DNA of 36,050 bases from Clostridia bacterium (GCA_017524725.1 JAFXUZ010000051.1:1-36050); one strand, 5' to 3'. Counted from the first letter of the stretch, positions 23,205 through 32,575 are shown. Made by a program: numbers and translations. The notes: generated by a model from the sequence alone, not told the origin.

Positions 23205-25173
23205 AGTTTCCCTGGCCCTCCTTGCGGCGCTGGCTTTGGTTATCCCGGCGCCGCTTTCACGCGCTGACGGCGCGGGGGTCATCATTTCCGAGATCATGGC
23301 GGCCAACGACGTCTGGAAAAACGGACGCCACGACGACTGGGTGGAATTGCGCAACGTTTCATCCGCTGCGGTGGACCTGTCGGGCTGGCACCTGAGCGAC
23401 AGCGTGAAGAAAACCGAAAAATTCACCTTTCCCCAGGGTACGAAGCTCAAAAAAGGGGAATGCCTTTTGGTGTACTGCACGGACCGGGACGAAGGCCCGG
23501 GGTCGGGCAGCGTATTCTACGCGCCGTTCAAGCTGTCCCAGGAGGGTGAGGCCGTGGTCCTCACTGACCGGGACGGCGCGGCGGTCGACAAGGTGGTCTT
23601 CGTCAGCCAGTGCGCCGGGGTCAGTTACGGTGTGGATCCTTCCGGGACCATCGGCTACCTGGACACCGCCACCCCTGGCAAGCCCAATACCGGCAAGGCT
23701 TACGCCCGGCGGACCGCGGATCCCGTCCTTGTGACGCCCGGCGGCTTCTCGTCAGGTCCTGTCGCGGTGCGCGCCGAGGGCGGGGAGGGGACCGTGCTCC
23801 GCTATACGCTGGACGGCGAGACCCCGACCGCCGCTTCCCCGGTGCTCGGCCCGGAAGGCGTCACGCTGACCGCCACCGCCGCCGTGAGGGTTAGGGCTTA
23901 TCGCGAGGGAGAACTGCCCTCCGGGACGGCCTGCGCCACCTACATCGTGGACGAGCCGTCCCCGGTGCCGGTGGTCTGCCTGACCTCCGACGACAAATAC
24001 CTTTTCAACGGCAAAACAGGCGCCCTGGTCAAGGGGAGCGGCTCCACCCCGAATTACGAAAAGGAGCTGGAATACCCGGCCTATATCGAATATTACACCC
24101 CCGACGGGGAATGCCTGGTCAGTCAGATGGGTTCCTTCACCGCGGCGGGCCATTCGGCGAGGCAGAACTCCCAAAGGTCCATCGCGCTGTACGCCCGGGG
24201 CGTCTTCGGGCAGGACGAGTTCGCCTTCAACCCTTTCCCGCACCGGGATTACGATTCCTACCACAGCCTGCTCCTCAGGAACAATTCCGACGCCTTTTCC
24301 ACCCGCCTCAGGGATCCGGTCATCTCTTCCCTGGCCGAGGGCCAGGACATCCTTTACCAGGACGCTCTGGCGGTCCAGGTCTATATCAACGGCCGCTACT
24401 GGGGGCATTACAACCTGCGGGAGAAGATCAACAAGTATTTCATCGCCCAGTGGGAGGGCGTGACCGATGAGGACGACATCGACGCCATCGATATCCTGGC
24501 CCGCACCGGGTCGGACAGCTACGTCCAGAACGGTTCCAACGCCGACTGGCTGGAGCTGTGCGAATTATGCAGGACCCGGGACCTGAAGGATCCGGACGCC
24601 CTGCAGTACGTCCTGGACCGCCTGGACGTGGACAGCCTGTTTACCCATGCCGCTTTCGAAATGATCATCGGCAACAACGACATCACCAACGTGCGGGTCT
24701 ACCGGGTGCCGGGCGGCAAATGGCGCTACCTGCTGTTTGACGTGGAGGCGGGCTTCCTCAGCCTCAAGGAGGGGCCGATCAGCAACTACATCAAGCCCGT
24801 GTCCTCAAAGATCCAGGCTTTCCGGCACGAGCCCCTCAACGCCCTTTTGAAGGTTCCGGAATACCGGGACCGTTTCCTCCGCCGTTTTGCCTCCCTGCTG
24901 GAGGAATGCTTCCAGTGGCCCTATGTGGAGGCCCATTTCGCCCCCTGGGAGGAGGCGGTGCTCTCGGTGTTCGACAGGCAGTACGCCCGGTGGCCCTACC
25001 TGACCCTTTCCGACTGGAAGCAGAACGTCAGCGCCGTGAAGTATTACGCCCGCATCCGCCCCAAGAAGATCGTCGGCCTTCTGGCCGCCCGGATGAAGCT
25101 GACGGACGCGGAAGTCGAAAGCTTTTTCGGCCCCGTTCTGCGCTTGCTGGAGGAGACAAACACGCTGGAATGA
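23188..25173 (+). CDS. Secreted CotH-family kinase with lamin-tail domain
   Basis: A 661-residue exported protein. Residues 1-25 are a signal peptide (ends SRADG). About 30-140 is a lamin-tail domain (IISEIMAANDVWKNGRHDDW, then DLSGWHLSD). About 180-250 resembles the chitobiase/hexosaminidase C-terminal Fn3-like domain (LRYTLDGETPTAASP). About 255-620 is a CotH kinase domain (YINGRYWGHYNLREK, then WRYLLFDVEAGFLS). CotH proteins are atypical protein kinases that phosphorylate spore-coat or secreted proteins. The box usually written WDLD or YDLDWGF reads FDVEAGF here, so a metal ligand may be Glu rather than Asp. There is no spore gene nearby, and an exported kinase of this layout probably has extracellular targets. 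Confidence 0.87.
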   Translation: MKNIFKVSLALLAALALVIPAPLSRADGAGVIISEIMAANDVWKNGRHDDWVELRNVSSAAVDLSGWHLSDSVKKTEKFTFPQGTKLKKGECLLVYCTDRDEGPGSGSVFYAPFKLSQEGEAVVLTDRDGAAVDKVVFVSQCAGVSYGVDPSGTIGYLDTATPGKPNTGKAYARRTADPVLVTPGGFSSGPVAVRAEGGEGTVLRYTLDGETPTAASPVLGPEGVTLTATAAVRVRAYREGELPSGTACATYIVDEPSPVPVVCLTSDDKYLFNGKTGALVKGSGSTPNYEKELEYPAYIEYYTPDGECLVSQMGSFTAAGHSARQNSQRSIALYARGVFGQDEFAFNPFPHRDYDSYHSLLLRNNSDAFSTRLRDPVISSLAEGQDILYQDALAVQVYINGRYWGHYNLREKINKYFIAQWEGVTDEDDIDAIDILARTGSDSYVQNGSNADWLELCELCRTRDLKDPDALQYVLDRLDVDSLFTHAAFEMIIGNNDITNVRVYRVPGGKWRYLLFDVEAGFLSLKEGPISNYIKPVSSKIQAFRHEPLNALLKVPEYRDRFLRRFASLLEECFQWPYVEAHFAPWEEAVLSVFDRQYARWPYLTLSDWKQNVSAVKYYARIRPKKIVGLLAARMKLTDAEVESFFGPVLRLLEETNTLE

Positions 25174-25214
25174 CAGGGCGTTCCCGGCATTGCCGGCCCA
25201 GGCCCGATTGCCCG

Positions 25215-25274
25215 GCCGCATTTGACAAACCATTTCCCGCCGACAGGGAAATCCGCTTGCCAAATGCGGCTTTT
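25215..25274 (+). terminator. Nested stem-loop terminator after the cotH-like gene
   Basis: GCCGCATTTG (25215-25224) pairs with CAAATGCGGC (25261-25270), and inside it ATTTCCC (25232-25238) with GGGAAAT (25246-25252). TTTT follows (25271-25274). The T-run is short, so it may terminate only partly. Confidence 0.65.
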
Positions 25275-25284
25275 ATGATAGAAT
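25257..25284 (+). promoter_or_regulatory. Promoter of the rimO operon
   Basis: TTGCCA (25257-25262), a 16-base spacer and TAGAAT (25279-25284). The -35 overlaps the right arm of the upstream terminator. It lies 64 bases before the rimO start codon. Confidence 0.65.
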
Positions 25285-25347
25285 ATTATCGGATGTCTGT
25301 GCACGGAAGGCGTCCGGCTGAAAAATCACGAATGAGAATGAGGAAGT

Positions 25348-26646
25348 ATGAAAGTCGGCCTTGTAAGCCTGGGATGCGCAAAAAACCAGGTAGACAGCGA
25401 ACATATGCTGTATATGCTCCGCGAAGCGGGGCACATGATCGTCACCGATGAAAAAGAAGCCGAAGTGCTGATCGTCAACACCTGCGGCTTTATCGACAGC
25501 GCCAAGGAGGAATCCATCGACGCCATCCTCCGGGCCGCCTCCATGAAGACCGGGGGCAGGTGCCGGAGGGTGCTTGTCACCGGCTGCCTGGCCCAGCGCT
25601 ACGGCAGGGAGCTGATGGCGGAGATACCGGAGATCGACGGCCTGATCGGCGTGGAAAAATACTCCGGGTTCCTCCGCTTTTTCGAAGAGACGCTTGCGGG
25701 CAGGCGCCCGATGGATACCGGCCGCACCGGCGAGGTCTTTGAGTGCGGGCGGATCCTGACCACCCAAAGCACCACGGCGTACGTGCGCATCGGGGAAGGC
25801 TGCGACAACCGCTGCGCTTTCTGCGCCATCCCGCTCATCCGCGGGCGTTACCGCTCAAGGGACAGGAAAGCGATCCTTGACGAAATGCGCCGCCTGGCCG
25901 CCGAAGGGGTGAGCGAGCAGATCCTGATCGCCCAGGATACCTCCTGCTACGGAAGGGACAGGGGTGAAAAGGACGGGCTGATCTCCCTCCTGCGGGAGGC
26001 GGACGATATCCCCGGCATCCGCTGGCTGCGGGTTTTGTACCTGTACGCCGCCGACGTGGACCGCGCCATGATCGACGCCATGGCCGGCGTCCGCCATCTT
26101 TGCCGCTATATCGATATCCCGCTGCAGCACGCCTCCCGGCGCGTTCTGAAAAGCATGCGCCGCAGGGGCGATATCGATAAGATCGAGGACACCCTCATGT
26201 ACGCCCGGGAGAAGGGCTTCTGCCTGCGCACCACCTTCATCGTGGGCTTTCCCGGGGAAACAGAGGAGGATTTTGAGGAGCTGACGGCCTTCGCGAGCCG
26301 CGTCCGGTTCGACCGCATGGGCGCCTTCGTTTATTCCCCCGAGGAGGACACCCCGGCCGCGGCCTTCGAAGGGACCGTGGACTTAGGCACGGCCCGGGAC
26401 AGGCTGGACAGGCTGATGAGGCTGCAGCAGGAGATCTCCCTGGAGCGCGGCAGGACGCGCATCGGTGAGACCGCGCAGGCGCTGGTCTGCGAAAAGACCG
26501 GCGGCGTCCTCAGGTGCCGCAGCGCCTGGGAAGCGCCTGACGCCGACGGCTGGATCCTGGTCCGGGGAGACGCCCGGGTCGGGGACTGGATCAGTGTCAG
26601 GATCACCGGCGCCGATATTTATGACCTTCGGGGGGAAATCGTATGA
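25348..26646 (+). CDS. rimO: Ribosomal protein S12 methylthiotransferase RimO
   Basis: Radical-SAM enzyme that adds a methylthio group to Asp of ribosomal protein S12 (Asp89 in E. coli). The 432-residue product has the UPF0004 domain with its cluster cysteines C10 (in SLGCAKN, the RimO hallmark), C46 (NTCGFID) and C80 (TGCLAQRY). The radical-SAM CxxxCxxC triad is C152, C156 and C159 (GCDNRCAFC), and a C-terminal TRAM domain begins near 365. The SLGCAKN start separates it from MiaB and MtaB. It has its own promoter, and its stop codon overlaps the pgsA start in ATGA, so the two genes are coupled. This pairing of rimO and pgsA is common in Clostridia. Confidence 0.96.
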   Translation: MKVGLVSLGCAKNQVDSEHMLYMLREAGHMIVTDEKEAEVLIVNTCGFIDSAKEESIDAILRAASMKTGGRCRRVLVTGCLAQRYGRELMAEIPEIDGLIGVEKYSGFLRFFEETLAGRRPMDTGRTGEVFECGRILTTQSTTAYVRIGEGCDNRCAFCAIPLIRGRYRSRDRKAILDEMRRLAAEGVSEQILIAQDTSCYGRDRGEKDGLISLLREADDIPGIRWLRVLYLYAADVDRAMIDAMAGVRHLCRYIDIPLQHASRRVLKSMRRRGDIDKIEDTLMYAREKGFCLRTTFIVGFPGETEEDFEELTAFASRVRFDRMGAFVYSPEEDTPAAAFEGTVDLGTARDRLDRLMRLQQEISLERGRTRIGETAQALVCEKTGGVLRCRSAWEAPDADGWILVRGDARVGDWISVRITGADIYDLRGEIV

Positions 26647-27164
26647 ATCTTCCGAACAGGCTGACAATTATCCGGATCTGCCTGATCCCGGTCTGCGTTT
26701 TCCTCCAGTCGGCGGACCTGTATCCCTGGGCGCTGGGCGTTTTCTGTCTGGCGTGCCTGACGGATTTCCTGGACGGATACCTGGCCAGGAAAAACGACCA
26801 GGTGACGGTGTTCGGGAAGTTTCTGGACCCGGTGGCGGACAAGCTCCTGGTCCTGTGCGCGATGATCGTCCTTACGTCCCAGGGCTGCCTGGCCGCCTGG
26901 TGCGTGTGCGTGGTGGCCGCCAGGGAGCTGGCGGTGGACGGCCTGAGGCTTGTGGCCGCGGGGAAGAACATGGTGGTGTCCGCGCGCATGGCCGGGAAGA
27001 TCAAGACCGCGCTGCAGATGTTTTGCGTCATCCTGTGCATGCTGTCCGCCTTCGTATCCGTGGATCCGGTTTTCGTCACGGTCTCGTCCGTCCTGATGGC
27101 GGCGGCCACGGTGTACAGCGGCTTTCTGTATTTCCGCGATTTAAGGAGCGTTTTTGCGGGGTAA
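26643..27164 (+). CDS. pgsA: CDP-diacylglycerol-glycerol-3-phosphate 3-phosphatidyltransferase
   Basis: Makes phosphatidylglycerophosphate from CDP-diacylglycerol and glycerol-3-phosphate, the first committed step to phosphatidylglycerol. The 173-residue product is an integral membrane protein with about five helices. The CDP-alcohol phosphotransferase motif is complete: Asp41, Asp44-Gly45, Ala48-Arg49, Gly58, Asp62 and Asp66 ([10 protein letters not shown], then [10 protein letters not shown]). The N-terminus [11 protein letters not shown] is typical of PgsA. Its start overlaps the rimO stop by four bases. recA follows 94 bases later. Phosphatidylglycerol is the lipid donor of Lgt, but the Lgt-like genes are far away in the window. 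Confidence 0.95.
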   Translation: MNLPNRLTIIRICLIPVCVFLQSADLYPWALGVFCLACLTDFLDGYLARKNDQVTVFGKFLDPVADKLLVLCAMIVLTSQGCLAAWCVCVVAARELAVDGLRLVAAGKNMVVSARMAGKIKTALQMFCVILCMLSAFVSVDPVFVTVSSVLMAAATVYSGFLYFRDLRSVFAG

Positions 27165-27258
27165 AAAAGCCTGCGCGGGCCGGATCTGCCCGGCTGAGTG
27201 CGGGAGTGGAAAAAAGACAAATCAAGCTGGCGGCGCTGCGCCGCAAAGGAGGAGCCAA

Positions 27259-28368
27259 ATGGCCAAAAAAGCATCCAAACCCGAGATCGTGGCGGCGATC
27301 GACGAAAAGAGCGAACGCGCCAAGGCGCTGGAGGCGACCATCAGCGCGCTGGAAAAGGAATTCGGCAAGGGGACCGTCATGAAGCTGGGGGACAAGGCCG
27401 CCATGCAGGTGGACACGGTGCCTACCGGCTGCCTGGACCTGGACCTGGCCCTGGGCGTGGGCGGCATTCCCCGCGGCAGGATCATCGAGATCTACGGCCC
27501 GGAATCTTCCGGAAAGACCACCGTGGCGCTGCAGATCGTCGCCGAGGTCCAGAAAAAGGGCGGCCTGGCCGCGTTCATCGACGCGGAGCACGCCCTGGAT
27601 CCCAAATACGCCGAGGCCCTGAAGGTCAACGTGGACGAACTGTACGTATCCCAGCCCAATTCGGGCGAGGACGCTTTGGAGATCGCCGAATCCCTGGTGC
27701 GCTCGGGCGCGGTGGACATCGTGGTCATCGACTCGGTGGCCGCCCTGGTGCCCCGGGCCGAGATCGACGGCGAGATGGGCGACAGCTTTGTGGGCCTCCA
27801 GGCCCGTATGATGAGCCAGGCCATGCGGAAGCTGACGGGCGTGGTTGCCAAGACCAATTCCATCGCCCTGTTCATCAACCAGATCCGTGAAAAAGTGGGC
27901 GTGGTCTACGGCAACCCGGAGACCACCACCGGCGGCCGGGCGCTGAAATTCTACGCCTCGGTGCGCATGGAGATCCGCCGGGGCGAACCTATCAAGAACG
28001 GCGCCAACATCATCGGCAACCGCACCAAGATCAAGGTGGTCAAAAACAAGGTGGCTCCGCCCTTCCGTTCCTGCGAATGCGACCTGCTTTACGGCAGGGG
28101 CATCAGCCGCGAGGGCAGCCTTCTGGACCTGGCGGTGGAAAACGACATCATCAACAAATCCGGCGCCTGGTTCAGCTACAACGACCAGCGCATCGGCCAG
28201 GGCCGTGACAACGCCCGCCTGTTCCTGGAGCAGAACCCGGATATCGCCGATGAGATCGAAACGCAGATCCGCGACCGCCTCCTGAAGGACAAGGGCATCG
28301 ACGGCGCGCCCGCCCCGGACGAGGACGTGGAAGAAATGCCCGAGGACGAGGGCGAGGACGACATCTGA
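27259..28368 (+). CDS. recA: Recombinase RecA
   Basis: DNA strand-exchange ATPase of homologous recombination and SOS control. The 369-residue product is full length: an N-terminal helix, Walker A GPESSGKT (80-87), the [11 protein letters not shown]alker B strand, the L2 loop region ending in [16 protein letters not shown], the [13 protein letters not shown] block and an acidic tail ([16 protein letters not shown]). The ATG at 27259 is chosen for the perfect AAAGGAGG and the usual MAKK start; upstream in-frame codons are not conserved. No LexA-type (GAAC-GTTC) operator is obvious upstream. The next gene, a metal-ABC ATPase, begins 18 bases later, which is an unusual partner for recA. Confidence 0.98.
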   Translation: MAKKASKPEIVAAIDEKSERAKALEATISALEKEFGKGTVMKLGDKAAMQVDTVPTGCLDLDLALGVGGIPRGRIIEIYGPESSGKTTVALQIVAEVQKKGGLAAFIDAEHALDPKYAEALKVNVDELYVSQPNSGEDALEIAESLVRSGAVDIVVIDSVAALVPRAEIDGEMGDSFVGLQARMMSQAMRKLTGVVAKTNSIALFINQIREKVGVVYGNPETTTGGRALKFYASVRMEIRRGEPIKNGANIIGNRTKIKVVKNKVAPPFRSCECDLLYGRGISREGSLLDLAVENDIINKSGAWFSYNDQRIGQGRDNARLFLEQNPDIADEIETQIRDRLLKDKGIDGAPAPDEDVEEMPEDEGEDDI

Positions 28369-28385
28369 GATCGGAGGCCGGGCCA

Positions 28386-29150
28386 TTGGCCACAAGAAAA
28401 GCAGCAAGTGAACACAACCACCCGGATCCCGACTGCGGGCTGTGCCGGGTGGAGATGGAGCACCTGAGCGTCACGGCGGAAAACGAGACGATCCTGGAGG
28501 ACGTCACGGCCCACATCCACTGCGGCGAGGTCACGGCCCTGATCGGCCCCAACGGGGCCGGCAAGACCACGCTCCTCAAGGCGCTCCTGGGCCAGATGAA
28601 GTACACCGGGCAGGTGTCCCATGTGGACAGCCAGGGCCGGGCCATCGGCGCCGTCCGGGTGGGCTATGTGCCCCAGCACCTGGAATTCGACCGCCAGATG
28701 CCCTGCAGCGTATGCGACCTGATGGCCGCGTCGCTCACGCGCTTTCCCGTGTGGCTGGGGATCCGCAGGAAGACCCGTGAAAGGGTGCTTTCCGCCCTCA
28801 AGACGGTGCATGCCGGGCAGTTGATCGACAAGCGCCTGGGCACGCTGTCCGGCGGCGAGATGCAAAGGGTCCTGCTGGCCATGGCGCTCACCCCGGTCCC
28901 CCAGCTGCTGATACTGGACGAACCGGTCTCGGGCGTGGACCAGAACGGCCTGCAGGCTTTCCTGGACACCGTTTCCTCGGTCAAGGCGCGCTACCACATG
29001 GCGGTGCTGCTGGTCAGCCACGACTGGGACATGGTCCGCCGCTTCGCGGACCGGGTGATCCTGCTGGACCGGACGGTGCTGGAAGCGGGCCGCCCGGAGG
29101 ATGTGTTCGCGTCCCGGGCTTTTGACGAGGCGTTCCCCCTCAGGCGCTGA
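28386..29150 (+). CDS. Zn/Mn ABC transporter ATP-binding protein (ZnuC-like)
   Basis: ATPase subunit of a metal-ion ABC importer (254 residues). It has Walker A GPNGAGKT (54-61), Q-loop YVPQ, signature LSGGEMQR, Walker B LLILDEPVSG and H-loop VSHDWDM. The N-terminal extension HNHPDPDCGLCRVE, before the nucleotide-binding fold, is rich in His and Cys and could bind or sense zinc (inference). Translation apparently starts at TTG 28386, after a GGAGG site; no ATG is better placed, and starting later would delete the His/Cys segment. The matching permease gene follows by 27 bases. No substrate-binding protein gene is in the window. The gene follows recA by 17 bases. Confidence 0.9.
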   Translation: MATRKAASEHNHPDPDCGLCRVEMEHLSVTAENETILEDVTAHIHCGEVTALIGPNGAGKTTLLKALLGQMKYTGQVSHVDSQGRAIGAVRVGYVPQHLEFDRQMPCSVCDLMAASLTRFPVWLGIRRKTRERVLSALKTVHAGQLIDKRLGTLSGGEMQRVLLAMALTPVPQLLILDEPVSGVDQNGLQAFLDTVSSVKARYHMAVLLVSHDWDMVRRFADRVILLDRTVLEAGRPEDVFASRAFDEAFPLRR

Positions 29151-29177
29151 AGGCGCTCATCCCCACAGAGGTTTTTT

Positions 29178-29981
29178 ATGTTTCAGTTTGCATTCATGCG
29201 CAGGGCCCTGGTCGCCATCGTGCTTCTGACGCCGCTCCTGTCCCTGCTGGGGACCATGGCGGTGAACCGCAAAATGGCGTTCTTTTCCGACGCCCTGGGG
29301 CACAGCGCCCTGGCGGGGGTCGGCATCGGCGTGCTGCTGGGCGTCAGCGACGTAACCGTGAGCATGCTCATCTTCGGCGTGTTCTGGGCGCTGATGATCA
29401 GCCGCATCAACCAGTCGGGCCGCACCGGCGCCGATACCATCATTTCGGTCTTTTCCTCCACGGGCATCGCCCTGGGCCTTTTGATCCTCAGCCGCAGCGG
29501 GAATTTTGCCCGCTACAACAGCCTGCTGGTGGGGGACATCCTGCACATCGCCCCCAAGGACCTTTACCTGATGGGGGCGGCCCTTGCCGTCGGCGCCGCG
29601 CTGTGGGGGGCCGCCTACAACCGGCTTCTCCTCACGGCGGTGTCCGTGCCCCTGGCCAGGTCCCGCGGGGTGAACGCCGCGGTGAGCGAATACCTTTTTG
29701 TGTGCATGGTGGCGGTGGCGGTGATGCTGTCCATCCGCTGGGTGGGCGTGCTTTTGATCAACGCGCTCCTGATCGTGCCGGCGGCCGCCGGCAGGAACCT
29801 GAGCCGCACCGCGCGCCAGCACGCCCTGTGGTCCGTGGGCATCGCCCTGTTCAGCGGCGTCGGCGGGCTGTGCCTTTCGTATCTCTGGGACACCGGGGTT
29901 GGGGCGGCGGTGGTATTGTGCGCTGCCGCGTGCTATTTCCTGAGCCTGATCCCATCCCTCGTGGAACGCCTCAGGGCGTGA
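29178..29981 (+). CDS. Zn/Mn ABC transporter permease (ABC-3 family, ZnuB-like)
   Basis: Membrane subunit of a zinc or manganese importer (ABC-3 family, 267 residues). It has seven to eight hydrophobic helices. Family marks are LLGTMAVNRKMAFFSDALGH near the N-terminus (the conserved F-x-x-D-A-x-x-H box), SVFSSTGIALG, LVGDILHI and a C-terminal WVGVLLINALLIVPAA segment typical of ZnuB and MntB. It pairs with the ATPase gene 27 bases upstream. No periplasm-facing metal-binding protein gene (znuA) is present nearby, so this subunit pair either uses one encoded elsewhere or is incomplete. No terminator is clear downstream. Confidence 0.93.
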   Translation: MFQFAFMRRALVAIVLLTPLLSLLGTMAVNRKMAFFSDALGHSALAGVGIGVLLGVSDVTVSMLIFGVFWALMISRINQSGRTGADTIISVFSSTGIALGLLILSRSGNFARYNSLLVGDILHIAPKDLYLMGAALAVGAALWGAAYNRLLLTAVSVPLARSRGVNAAVSEYLFVCMVAVAVMLSIRWVGVLLINALLIVPAAAGRNLSRTARQHALWSVGIALFSGVGGLCLSYLWDTGVGAAVVLCAAACYFLSLIPSLVERLRA

Positions 29982-30090
29982 CGCGCCGGGCTTTCCGTTT
30001 CCCTTTTGCTGCTTTCCCGGACCATCCTGCGACCATCTGTCGCGGAGGGCTGCCTTTTTGCGGGCCCGCCCCTCCCGGATAAGGAGAATT

Positions 30091-31050
30091 ATGAGACATA
30101 TCACCCTTGTGGCGGACTGGATGGACCCGGACCTGAAGGAAAAGATCGACCTTCGGGCGGGTGAACTGGGCTTTGAGACCGCCTGGTTTTGCTCCGACGG
30201 CGAAGCCGTCCGTGACGCGGAAAAGGCGGAGATTCTCTTCGGCATGGCTCCCGGGGCCCTGAAGGCCGGCAGGGGGATCCGCTGGCTCTGCCTACCCTTC
30301 GCGGGCATCGACCGCTTCACCGCCCCCGGCGTCGTGCCGGAGGGGGTCGCCGTGACCAATTCCGCCGGCGCCTACGGGACGGCCATCTCGGAGCACGTGG
30401 TCATGGTGCTCCTGATGCTCCTCAGGCGCGAACACCTGACCTATGGCAAAATGGCATCCGGTGAATGGTGCCGGGAAGAAAAGCTGGAAAGCCTGTGGGG
30501 AAAGCGGGTGTGCGTCTGCGGCACCGGCGACCTGGGCAGGAACTGCGCGCTGCGCATCCGGGCGTTTTCACCTGCGTCGCTCCTGGGCGTATCCCGCTCC
30601 GGACGGCCGCTGCCCGGCTTTTTCGACGCCGTTTTTCCCTCGTCGGAGGCGGATAAGGCCCTGGCGGAGGCGGACGTTGTGATCCTGGCCCTTCCGGGTA
30701 CCGACGGGACCGAGGATTTCCTCAGCCGCGAAAGGATGGCCCTTCTGCCCGGCGGCGCGTATATCGTCAACGTGGGCAGGGGACGGTGCCTTGACGAAAA
30801 AGCCCTGGTGGAAGGGCTTCGTTCGGGGCGCATCGCGGGCGCGGCCCTGGACGTCATGCGGCACGAGCCTTTGGAAAAGGACGACCCCCTCTGGCGCGCC
30901 CCCAACCTGATCCTGACCCCGCACTGCGCGGGCAATATGACGGTGCGGGCGACGAGGGAAAACTGTGCTGCCATGTTCCTTGAGGACCTGGAAAATTACG
31001 CTTCGGGCAGGGAATTGAAGCACCGTGTTTCCCTGAGGGACGGTTACTGA
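30091..31050 (+). CDS. NAD-dependent D-2-hydroxyacid dehydrogenase
   Basis: A cytoplasmic oxidoreductase of the D-isomer 2-hydroxyacid dehydrogenase family (319 residues). The NAD-binding loop is GTGDLGRNCA (about 144-153). Catalytic residues are Arg230 in VNVGRGRCLDE, Glu259 in DVMRHEPLEKDDPLW and His278 in LTPHCAGN. The substrate half-domain (1-95, 285-319) is of the short, GhrA/YcdW-like type, so glyoxylate, hydroxypyruvate or a related acid could be reduced; the exact substrate is not predictable. AAGGAG lies just before the ATG at 30091; earlier in-frame ATGs lack a site. Neighbours do not indicate a pathway. Confidence 0.92.
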   Translation: MRHITLVADWMDPDLKEKIDLRAGELGFETAWFCSDGEAVRDAEKAEILFGMAPGALKAGRGIRWLCLPFAGIDRFTAPGVVPEGVAVTNSAGAYGTAISEHVVMVLLMLLRREHLTYGKMASGEWCREEKLESLWGKRVCVCGTGDLGRNCALRIRAFSPASLLGVSRSGRPLPGFFDAVFPSSEADKALAEADVVILALPGTDGTEDFLSRERMALLPGGAYIVNVGRGRCLDEKALVEGLRSGRIAGAALDVMRHEPLEKDDPLWRAPNLILTPHCAGNMTVRATRENCAAMFLEDLENYASGRELKHRVSLRDGY

Positions 31051-31105
31051 CGCTCAAACATGTAAAACAGATTCGATTATGCTGATTGGAGGAGCCTGTT
31101 CTTTT

Positions 31106-32575
31106 ATGGACGATGGAGAAGGCCGAAGGTTTGGCCTTTGCATGTTTTGCCTGATCCCGGCGCTGCTTTTCGGCGCCGCTGCCGCGGAGGGGGCTGCCCC
31201 CGCCGCTGCCGGGGGAGGGAGCACCGCCCTTTTGTGGGCGCTGGCGGCGTTCCTGGTGCTGTTCGCCAATTTTATCGCCGTCGCGGAAACGGCCCTGGCG
31301 TCCGCGTCCAAGGTAAGGATGAAAGTGCTGGAGGAAAAGGGGGACCGCAGGGCCGCCCTGGTGCTCCGGCTGCTTGAAGGATTCGACCGGACCATATCCG
31401 CCATACTGATCCTGACCAACATAGCGCATATCGCCGCGGCTTCCCTGGTGACCGTGGCCGTCAACAGCCTGTGGGGCCTGAACGCCGTTTCCGTCGGCGC
31501 CCTGGTGACGACCCTGGTCCTGTTTTTCTTTGCCGAAATGCTGCCCAAGTCCTTCGCCAAGAAATACGCCGACCGGCTCTGCCTGTACACGGCGGGCCCG
31601 CTGGACGTGCTTTGCCGCCTGCTCAGGCCGCTGACGGCGGTGCTGTCCGCCATCGGGAGCGCGGCAGCCGGGCGCGGGGGCACGGAGGAGCCGGTGTCGG
31701 TCACCGAGGAGGAGATCCACGACATCATCGACGGCATGACCGAGGAGGGCAGCCTGGACGAGGAGCAGGGAGACCTGATCTCCAGCGCCCTGGAGTTCAA
31801 CGAGCTGACGGTGGAAAGCATCCTGACGCCCCGGGTGGACCTGAAGGCGGTGGACATCGACGACGATCCCGAGGAGATCCTGGCCTTTATCCGCAGCCAG
31901 AACCATTCCCGGCTGCCGGTGTACGAAGGGACCATCGACAACATCATCGGCATCCTGTCCATCCGCAGGTACCTGCGCGCCTACCTGCAGGCGACGGGCG
32001 CCTGGGAGGAGGGCTGCGTCCCCGACCCGGAAAAGCTCCGCAGCCTCAACCTGCGCAAGCTCCTGGACGAGGCGATGTACGTGACCGAAAACAGCAAGGT
32101 GAACGAGCTTTTGCCCAGGATGAGTCGGGAAAGGCAGTCCATCGCCATCGTGACCGATCATTACGGCGGCACGGTGGGCATTGTAACGGTGGAGGATATC
32201 CTGGAAAGCCTGGTGGGCGAGATCTGGGACGAGGAAGACGTGGTGGAGGAGCCGGTCATCGACCTGAAGAACGGTTCCTTCCTGGTGGACGCCGGCGAAA
32301 CGGTGTCCGACGCCTTCTGGGAGATCGGCTTCGAGGACCCGGAGGACGACGAAACGCTGATGAACAAGCGCGTGGGCGAATGGGTGTTTGAGCATTTCAA
32401 CTCCGTTCCCCGCGTCCGGGACCATTTTGAATACGGAGGCCTGAAGGTGTACGTGGCCCGGATGGAGCACAACCGCATCCGGAAGGTCATGATGAAGCTG
32501 CCCGGCGGCGCGAAAGCCCCCGCACCTGTCGGTCCCGATGCGAAAGCGGCCGCTGAAGGGGGGGAGGGCAAATGA
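31106..32575 (+). CDS. CNNM/CorC (HlyC-type) transporter family protein, first copy
   Basis: A 489-residue membrane protein of the CNNM/CorB-CorC family, whose members transport or regulate Mg2+ and other divalent cations; older annotations say hemolysin. It has an N-terminal DUF21 domain (about 30-195, hydrophobic segments such as ALLWALAAFLVLFANFIAVA, then ETALASASKVRM and FFAEMLPKSFAKKYA). Two CBS repeats follow (about 245-365: SRLPVYEGTIDNIIGIL and GGTVGIVTVEDIL), then a CorC_HlyC transporter-associated domain. The ATG at 31106 is chosen for an upstream GGAGGAG, at a rather long 11-base distance; 31079 and 31142 are less good. Its stop overlaps the next start, ATGA style, so the paralogous pair is co-transcribed. 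Confidence 0.92.
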   Translation: MDDGEGRRFGLCMFCLIPALLFGAAAAEGAAPAAAGGGSTALLWALAAFLVLFANFIAVAETALASASKVRMKVLEEKGDRRAALVLRLLEGFDRTISAILILTNIAHIAAASLVTVAVNSLWGLNAVSVGALVTTLVLFFFAEMLPKSFAKKYADRLCLYTAGPLDVLCRLLRPLTAVLSAIGSAAAGRGGTEEPVSVTEEEIHDIIDGMTEEGSLDEEQGDLISSALEFNELTVESILTPRVDLKAVDIDDDPEEILAFIRSQNHSRLPVYEGTIDNIIGILSIRRYLRAYLQATGAWEEGCVPDPEKLRSLNLRKLLDEAMYVTENSKVNELLPRMSRERQSIAIVTDHYGGTVGIVTVEDILESLVGEIWDEEDVVEEPVIDLKNGSFLVDAGETVSDAFWEIGFEDPEDDETLMNKRVGEWVFEHFNSVPRVRDHFEYGGLKVYVARMEHNRIRKVMMKLPGGAKAPAPVGPDAKAAAEGGEGK

